This document shows, in pieces, positions 58,300 to 64,000 of a stretch of DNA of 64,000 nt; the first letter of the stretch is position 1; every line of letters starts with the position of its first letter. Location: positions 3,098,001-3,162,000 of the forward strand of contig CM049310.1 of assembly GCA_026874595.1 (NCBI GenBank), in the 5' to 3' direction. Source of the DNA: Sipunculus nudus. Its lineage: Eukaryota; Annelida; Sipuncula; Golfingiida; Sipunculidae. Made by a program: the position numbers and the translations under genes. The notes beneath the pieces were generated by a model, which saw nothing but the letters and a program-made list of their open reading frames with translations, had not been told where the DNA came from and ran no database searches.

Positions 58300-59400
58300 C
58301 TATGTTTACACATAAACCTCCGTATCTCTGGACTTGTTTGACCGATCAGGCTGAAATTTTGCATGTTTATACATCATGGATAGGTTTTCGATTTTTGTGA
58401 CAGGTTGTGCCACCTACCTCCCCGTTTATGACATTCATGCTAATATCTCAGGACTGGTTTGACGGATCAGCCTGAAATTTTGCATATGTTTAGATCTAAC
58501 ATAGCCCTTTAACATATCCGAAACTGGTGGCACCACCTGCAACTGTTTTTGCACAGCTGCCATCTGTTTATCTTCCTTTGGATAAAATCATGCATATCTG
58601 TGCAGTGGTTGGACTTTTTCTCCTGAAATTTTGCACGTTTATACATCTTGGATAGATTTTTTGTTGATATGACAGGTGGCACCACCTACCTATGCATTTG
58701 CAGTACAGACATCCATGCTGATATCTCAGGACTTGTTTGACTGATTCGGCTGATATTTTACATGTTTATTCATCTTAGATAATTTTTCCATTTTTGTGAC
58801 AGGTGGCGCCACCTACCTCCCCGTTTATGCTCCAGACAACCATCCTAATATCTCAGGACTGGTTTGACATATCAGCCTGAAATTTTGCATGTGTATTGGT
58901 CTAACATAGCCCTTTATTATACCCAAAACTGGTAGCCGAACTTGCAACTGTTTTTGCAAAGCATAAAATCATGCATATCTCTGCAGTGGTTGGACTTATT
59001 CACATGAAATTTTGCATGTGTATACATCTTGGATAGATTTTTTTGTTAATATGAAAGGTGGCGCCACCTACCTATGCGTTTGCACTGCAGACATCCATGC
59101 TGATATCTCAGGATTCGTTTGACCGATCAGGCTGAAATTTTGCATATTTATAGATCAAATGTGGCTCTTTATCATACCAAAAACTGGTGGTGCAACATGC
59201 AAAAGTTTTTGCACAGTGTCCATCTCTCTGTCTGCCTTGGGATAAAATCATGCATATCTCTGCAATGCAATGACTTATCTACCTGAAATTTGGCATGAAA
59301 ATATATCTTGGATAGATTTCTTGTGAAGTTGGCAGGTGGCGCCACCTTCCATGCTAATATGCAATACTGATATTGGCAAATACACGTAGTGGCTTGTTTA
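58300..59400 (+). repeat. About nine diverged 125-bp tandem units
   Basis: Units recur about every 125-130 bp with GATATCTCAGGACTGGTTTG, CTGAAATTTTGCATGTTTAT, ACATCTTGGATAGATTTTT and an AGGTGGCGCCACCTACC segment. Two unit subtypes alternate: one begins with a TTTGACCGATCAGG-type stretch, the other with ATAAAATCATGCATATCTCT. The 12-bp palindrome GGTGGCGCCACC is intact at 58802, 59057 and 59335. Confidence 0.85.
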
Positions 59401-60678
59401 CTACCTGTAATTTTAGTTATTCAAGTTTTACAGAGGCTCTTATATATTCACATTGTCAAGAACTCCATGTCTGGCACTTGCTGTCTTGCTTGCTCTCTCT
59501 TGCTCTCTCTCTCCCTCCCTCCAGGTAATTCAGCCTTTACATTATAACATTACCACACCAACTAATCTATATCTGTCATGTAATATGTCATCTACCACAC
59601 AAGGTTTTCCCATTACCTCTATATCCTATCACCACTTCACCCTTACCTCTCTGATTTAGGGGGATACACGTAGTCGCTTGTCGACTACCCGTATTCTAGT
59701 TTCAATCATATTTCTGTCTGAATCTATCATTTGTATTTTTTAATGATTTTGAAATAATTTCCTTTGTATCAATGAAAGATTAAAAGTGGATGGATAACTT
59801 ATTGGGTGTGTACACAAACTGGCTAACTGGTTGACACAAGATGGTTACTGGCTGCCAAGTGTCAACTGATTGGCAGAACATGTATAGGATCAGGATACCA
59901 CACAGGTGAAGCCTTTATGCAGTGATTCTGAGATTGAACAGAATGCTTCTAGAAAAGCCAAAATCTTATTGCCCATTAAAACCTGCTTGTGGGTTTTAAG
60001 GCTTATTGCCTGCCTGGGTAATTAAGGGTATTACCTGCCCAACTTAGAAAATTGAGTACCCTGTAAGTAAGATACATACAAATTGTAAGAGTTGGACATA
60101 GAAACTTCAAACTTGGTATCTAGAGAGTTTCAGGTAAAGTCTTCTTGGAAACCCTAAATAAGGTTACTGAAATCTATTTCCCAAAGACTATTGGCAAAAT
60201 GCATGATTTTGTGCATTCTGGGAGTTATACTACCTATTGTTCAAGGTTCCTTGAATTCAGCTGAGAGTCATGGCCCATGGGCCACTTGTTACTTAATACA
60301 ATCAATTCATTTGCACCATGCAGCACTTTCACATGCTACCCACAGTTGGCAACATTTCAGCTCATAAACCTATTTACTCTGTGTATATGTGTGTTAGTGT
60401 CCTATGGTTTGTAGAAATGTATGTATATTTATCATTGACATAGTCAATTTATGTCTGATATCTGTGTTTTGTAAATTCATGTTTCACGGATACTTCAGTT
60501 TTTATGATTAGGTATAATTTGTATCATAAGTCCTGTGTATGATATTTACCACTGTACTGCGTCATGCTTTTTTGATAAATGTTTATATGTCATGGTGCAG
60601 CTGTCTGTGTAATACACCTTACTGCTGTCTGTTTGTGTGTTGTATTAACCCAGAATGTTATCATCTTTACCACTACAG
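59401..60678. other. No gene seen
   Basis: A CT-rich stretch lies at 59485-59524. Around 60080-60295 there is a diverged dispersed repeat that ends TCATGGCCCATGGGCCACTT. No coding region is supported. Confidence 0.45.
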
Positions 60679-60720
60679 GTGACTGGCCATGTCCAGAGCT
60701 TATTTGACGGAATACCTGAT
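60679..60720 (+). CDS. Putative short internal exon
   Basis: A 42-nt open stretch bounded by CACTACAG and GTATGC, phase 0 at both ends, reading VTGHVQSLFDGIPD. Joined to the putative exon at 54100-54165 it keeps the frame (…FDFTM then VTGHV…). A third candidate at 62391-62423 (after TGTTTTGCAG) would also be in frame but ends in TAG after 10 codons. Unrecognised product, support only from splice signals and phase. Confidence 0.35.
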
Positions 60721-61292
60721 GTATGCCTTTCATTTTCTTTATCTTAAGTCATTCAACTTCAAGCTTTAGTGTGAAACACTTCAGGTCATGGTGAAGATTA
60801 GGGTTGCTCTGTTCAAGTGTTTTTTAATCAAAAAGCAATATCTAATAAAATATATTATGTTTATGACACTGAAATTTTCCTAAAATAATATGGTACATGT
60901 GTTATTCAAGTAAATAGCATGGTGAAACCCTAATATGAGGATAGAAGAACACATTTAGTCATTACAACTGAATGTGAAGGGCCCTCCTACCTCTTTTGAT
61001 ACCATTGAAAACGACTACTAATAACACGGTCATTTGATTAACCTCGCCATCTCCTTGCTCTCTCGAGCACCATTATCTCTTGAAGCATTATTTAGCAGTG
61101 ATCCAACTTCATGTACATTATATCAGTAATGTCTGTGATACATTCACTAATAAAAAAACATGAAGAATCCTCTTGCACATTTTTTAATTCCTAATTTTAC
61201 CAACATTAAACAGAACACAAGAGGCAAACACTTAGGTGTTCTTATCACAACAAAATTTTACCAAAGTAAGGTTCACTGCTGTTTCTTTTAAC

Positions 61293-62219
61293 CAGGGTTG
61301 TTAATTTCCTGGGAAATAAGCATATTTTCCAGGGCAGTGGGAATTCCCGGGAAATAAAGGGATTATAGGAATTGAGTCACATATTTCTAAATTATATTTT
61401 GTTTTAGCTTGTTTTTGCAGAGATATATCATATATATTCATTTAGTAAGCTGGAGAGGACGCCAAGGAAACCAAAGACACCTGTTTTCTGATTTTGTTTT
61501 TCATCAACAATCCAACTGTAACCTTGTTGTAATTATGTCATAAGAAACCACAAGGACCCATAAACATTAGCAGTAACTGAGTACTACTGAGCAACTCTGA
61601 GGTCTCAGAAACCCCTCATATTGGGGGTAGTATAAACTAATGATGTAACTATTGTTCTTTACCCTGCCTGCTTTGATTATCATCAAAGCAGGCAGTTAAA
61701 GCAAGCTGTTTTGTCTTTGATGGCTTGGGTTGGAGCTAACATAATACCTGTGATAGCATGCATGACTGGATAAGAAACAAGGACCCATATGTGATTTTGG
61801 ATTAATAATATATGCTGTGAGGTGATGTGATGTGGCAAATACTAATTGGTGCTTTAAAGTTAGATCTTATTGTTATAACTTGAAAACACATTTTACATGA
61901 ATACACAAAAGACTGAATATATTTAAAATACATTATCAAGCTGTCTTCACTGTAAACAATTGAGCAGTTTTCTTTTTGTGAAAATCAAAGGCAAGGCCTG
62001 AAAATGTACTGTTTTATGATGTTAAATTTATAAAAAATGAGTGGACTATGACTAATATTCCTGAATAAACACTGGTTTACCTTTGTTAGTTCATTTAGTT
62101 GAATAAAACAAATATTTAGAGAGGGTTTCTCCTTATTTCTCACTTACATTATTATAATCCAGTGGGTATTTCCCAGTTATTCCCAGATGTATTTCCCTGG
62201 GAATTCCCAAACAACCCTG
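61293..62219. mobile_element. 927-bp hAT-type non-autonomous element
   Basis: Flanked by the 8-bp direct repeat CTTTTAAC at 61285-61292 and 62220-62227. The termini are CAGGGTTGTT and its complement AACAACCCTG. Sub-terminal GGGAAATA/TATTTCCC and GGGAATTCCC motifs are also arranged as inverted repeats. An 8-bp duplication with CAGGG-type ends is the hAT superfamily signature. No transposase frame is present. Confidence 0.85.
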
Positions 62220-62227
62220 CTTTTAAC

Positions 62228-64000
62228 CCTTGCATGTATTTACATTACCCTTTAGAAATAATTATCTGAGAGAACTGGACTATTGTTCTTTCAGAAATCA
62301 GTTTTAATAGAGCTGCTTCATGTTAATAAAACCATGTCTGATGGCCTAGTGATTAAGGTGTTAATAAATGCAGTGTCCTTTGTTTTGCAGAATGAATTAA
62401 ACACTGAACCTGATTACAGATAGGTTAACTCACTTAACTGCCATTCATTAATGTTAGTCAGATACACTTCATTCAAGTAATCACAGTCTGATGGAGCAAT
62501 CAGATCACTTTGTAATTATACTAGTTTCTTCACTGCGAGCCTTGTGTCTCCCAGCAGATTTTAGATGCACCCCCTGTGGTGTTATGTGTCAATCATATCA
62601 TGACTCAGGGTATTTTGTCAGATATATACTGTAGTGTGCAGTGGGGCTCTTATCATCGTGCAAAACATACCAAAGTTAGTGACACATAAGGTTCGATTAA
62701 TGTAGGGTGGTTCTATATAATTCTCACCCATGACAGGAGAACCCACATAATGCAAAGAGTTAAATATGCTGTGCATGTGTGTCCTCATAAAGATAAACCT
62801 TGAAGATGGGGTTTATATTGGTAAGTGCTGTTGTTTCAGTGTTGTGAAAATAATCATAAAACATCTGTTGTAACCACAAAGCTTTATGGCCAGGTTTGCC
62901 CTGAGTTATGTAAATTTGTTAGGAGTTTGGTCTTTAAATGTATCACCATTATCTGCTGGGTAGGATCATTGTGGATCCTGTGTGTCAGAGTTCTGTCATT
63001 ACAGCACAGAGTAACTAAGACTGTGCCTGTGGAAAGTAATGAAATATTAATAAGTATTAATATTATGTTGTATTTAAAATATAATGTCTTACTGATAATT
63101 TCTGGTGGATTTATTATTTAATTGACATATCTGATAATTATAACATGTTTTTTTCCCTCTCCGGAACAATTGGAGCACTCAGAAACATGAAATACCTGCA
63201 ACGGACTTTTGTGTCATGGAATGTCTTATCCCAGTGTTACAAACTAAAAGTAACCTTCCAATAACATTACAGCAAAAAAAATAACAACCACAAACATTAA
63301 ACTAGTAAACATATTTTACAGACCCTTCACCAGTGTCTTGTTTTTGTGGTCTTAATCATTCTGGGAAAGATTGCTTTTCAAATTGCATATGACCTGGTTT
63401 TGTTTCTGCTGGTAAATATAAACTATATAAATACAAAATAAGGATCTGATAAACACGGCATGTGCTTGTCTCATGGCATGTCATATTGAATATGAAATAC
63501 AACACTAGTGCGGTTTGAAGAAAAAAGCTGATCAGGCCTTTATAACATGAGGTGACACTGAGTATGTAACCAGGTGGTGGCAGTTATATATTCCTGGAAA
63601 CAAATTTATTAGCTTATACTATTAGTATGGTGTGAAGTACAGTGTCAGATAAAGTCTCCATACATATACAGTGCTGTCACCAGAAGATTTATGAATTGTA
63701 ATATTTTGTAATGAAAGATGGGGAGGACCCAGGAGGAGGGGAGGGAGGCACAGTCACTTCAATACCAGAGCTATTGTAACATTAGAATAAAGACTATATC
63801 ACATGTAAAGAACAGCTGAAATGAGATGTTTCAGTATTTCATGTTGTATAATGTTAACTTAAAATAAATGATCCAGTCTTGCCATAACTGTCAAACTTAG
63901 ATATCAGGGTAATTATCAAACCTAATGACATTCTTAATTGCCCCAATCAGTTTTTAATGAGCCTTAAAAGTGAACAAATATGATGAATACATAGTCTTCA
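62228..64000. other. No confident gene
   Basis: AT-rich. An open frame at 62825-63121 (98 residues, plus) has hydrophobic stretches but no recognisable family or convincing exon boundary. A weak terminal-exon candidate lies at 62391-62423. If the gene suggested at 54100 is real, its remaining exons probably lie beyond the window. Confidence 0.4.

Overview
The window is eukaryotic nuclear DNA. It is AT-rich, has spliced genes with GT-AG introns, and contains many tandem repeats and small transposons. The repeat flavour points to a marine mollusc, probably a bivalve. The main clue is a composite repeat that ends in a CGGACGACGGACAAA-type tract followed by GTCAGCTGAGC. This is inference; no species marker is present.

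Layout: 1-6.4 kb is mostly unannotated, with weak exon-like reading frames on the minus strand at 216-713. A 33-bp minisatellite (6.8-12.4 kb) and an unrelated 39-bp minisatellite (12.7-20.6 kb) lie about 300 bp apart and together fill nearly 14 kb. Both have higher-order structure: a 1,700-bp tandem duplication in the first, and shifts of 2,496/2,340 bp and 819 bp in the second. Both periods are multiples of three, so long open frames run through them. I treat these as by-products.

From 20.6 to 25.4 kb there are AT microsatellites, a 17/34-bp repeat and a composite element (23304-25315) with five 340-bp units. A seven-exon kelch-repeat gene (25692-34989, plus strand, 398 codons) follows. Its 5.3-kb second intron is almost all repeats, including a 68-bp CpG-rich minisatellite. 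Converging on it from the minus strand is a complete four-exon calcyphosine-like EF-hand gene (42747-35837, 207 codons). All exon junctions of both genes keep phase.

From 43 to 64 kb the window holds more composite repeats, several non-autonomous DNA transposons with visible target-site duplications (also one at 36.2 kb), a decayed non-LTR retrotransposon at 51.0-52.7 kb, a 125-bp repeat cluster at 58.3-59.4 kb, and two small phase-compatible exons (54100-54165 and 60679-60720) that may start a gene running off the right edge.

Nothing here is a prokaryotic-type operon, defence system or CRISPR array. The two intact genes are unrelated in function. The most unusual content is the pair of adjacent higher-order minisatellites and the dense set of foldback and inverted-repeat elements.
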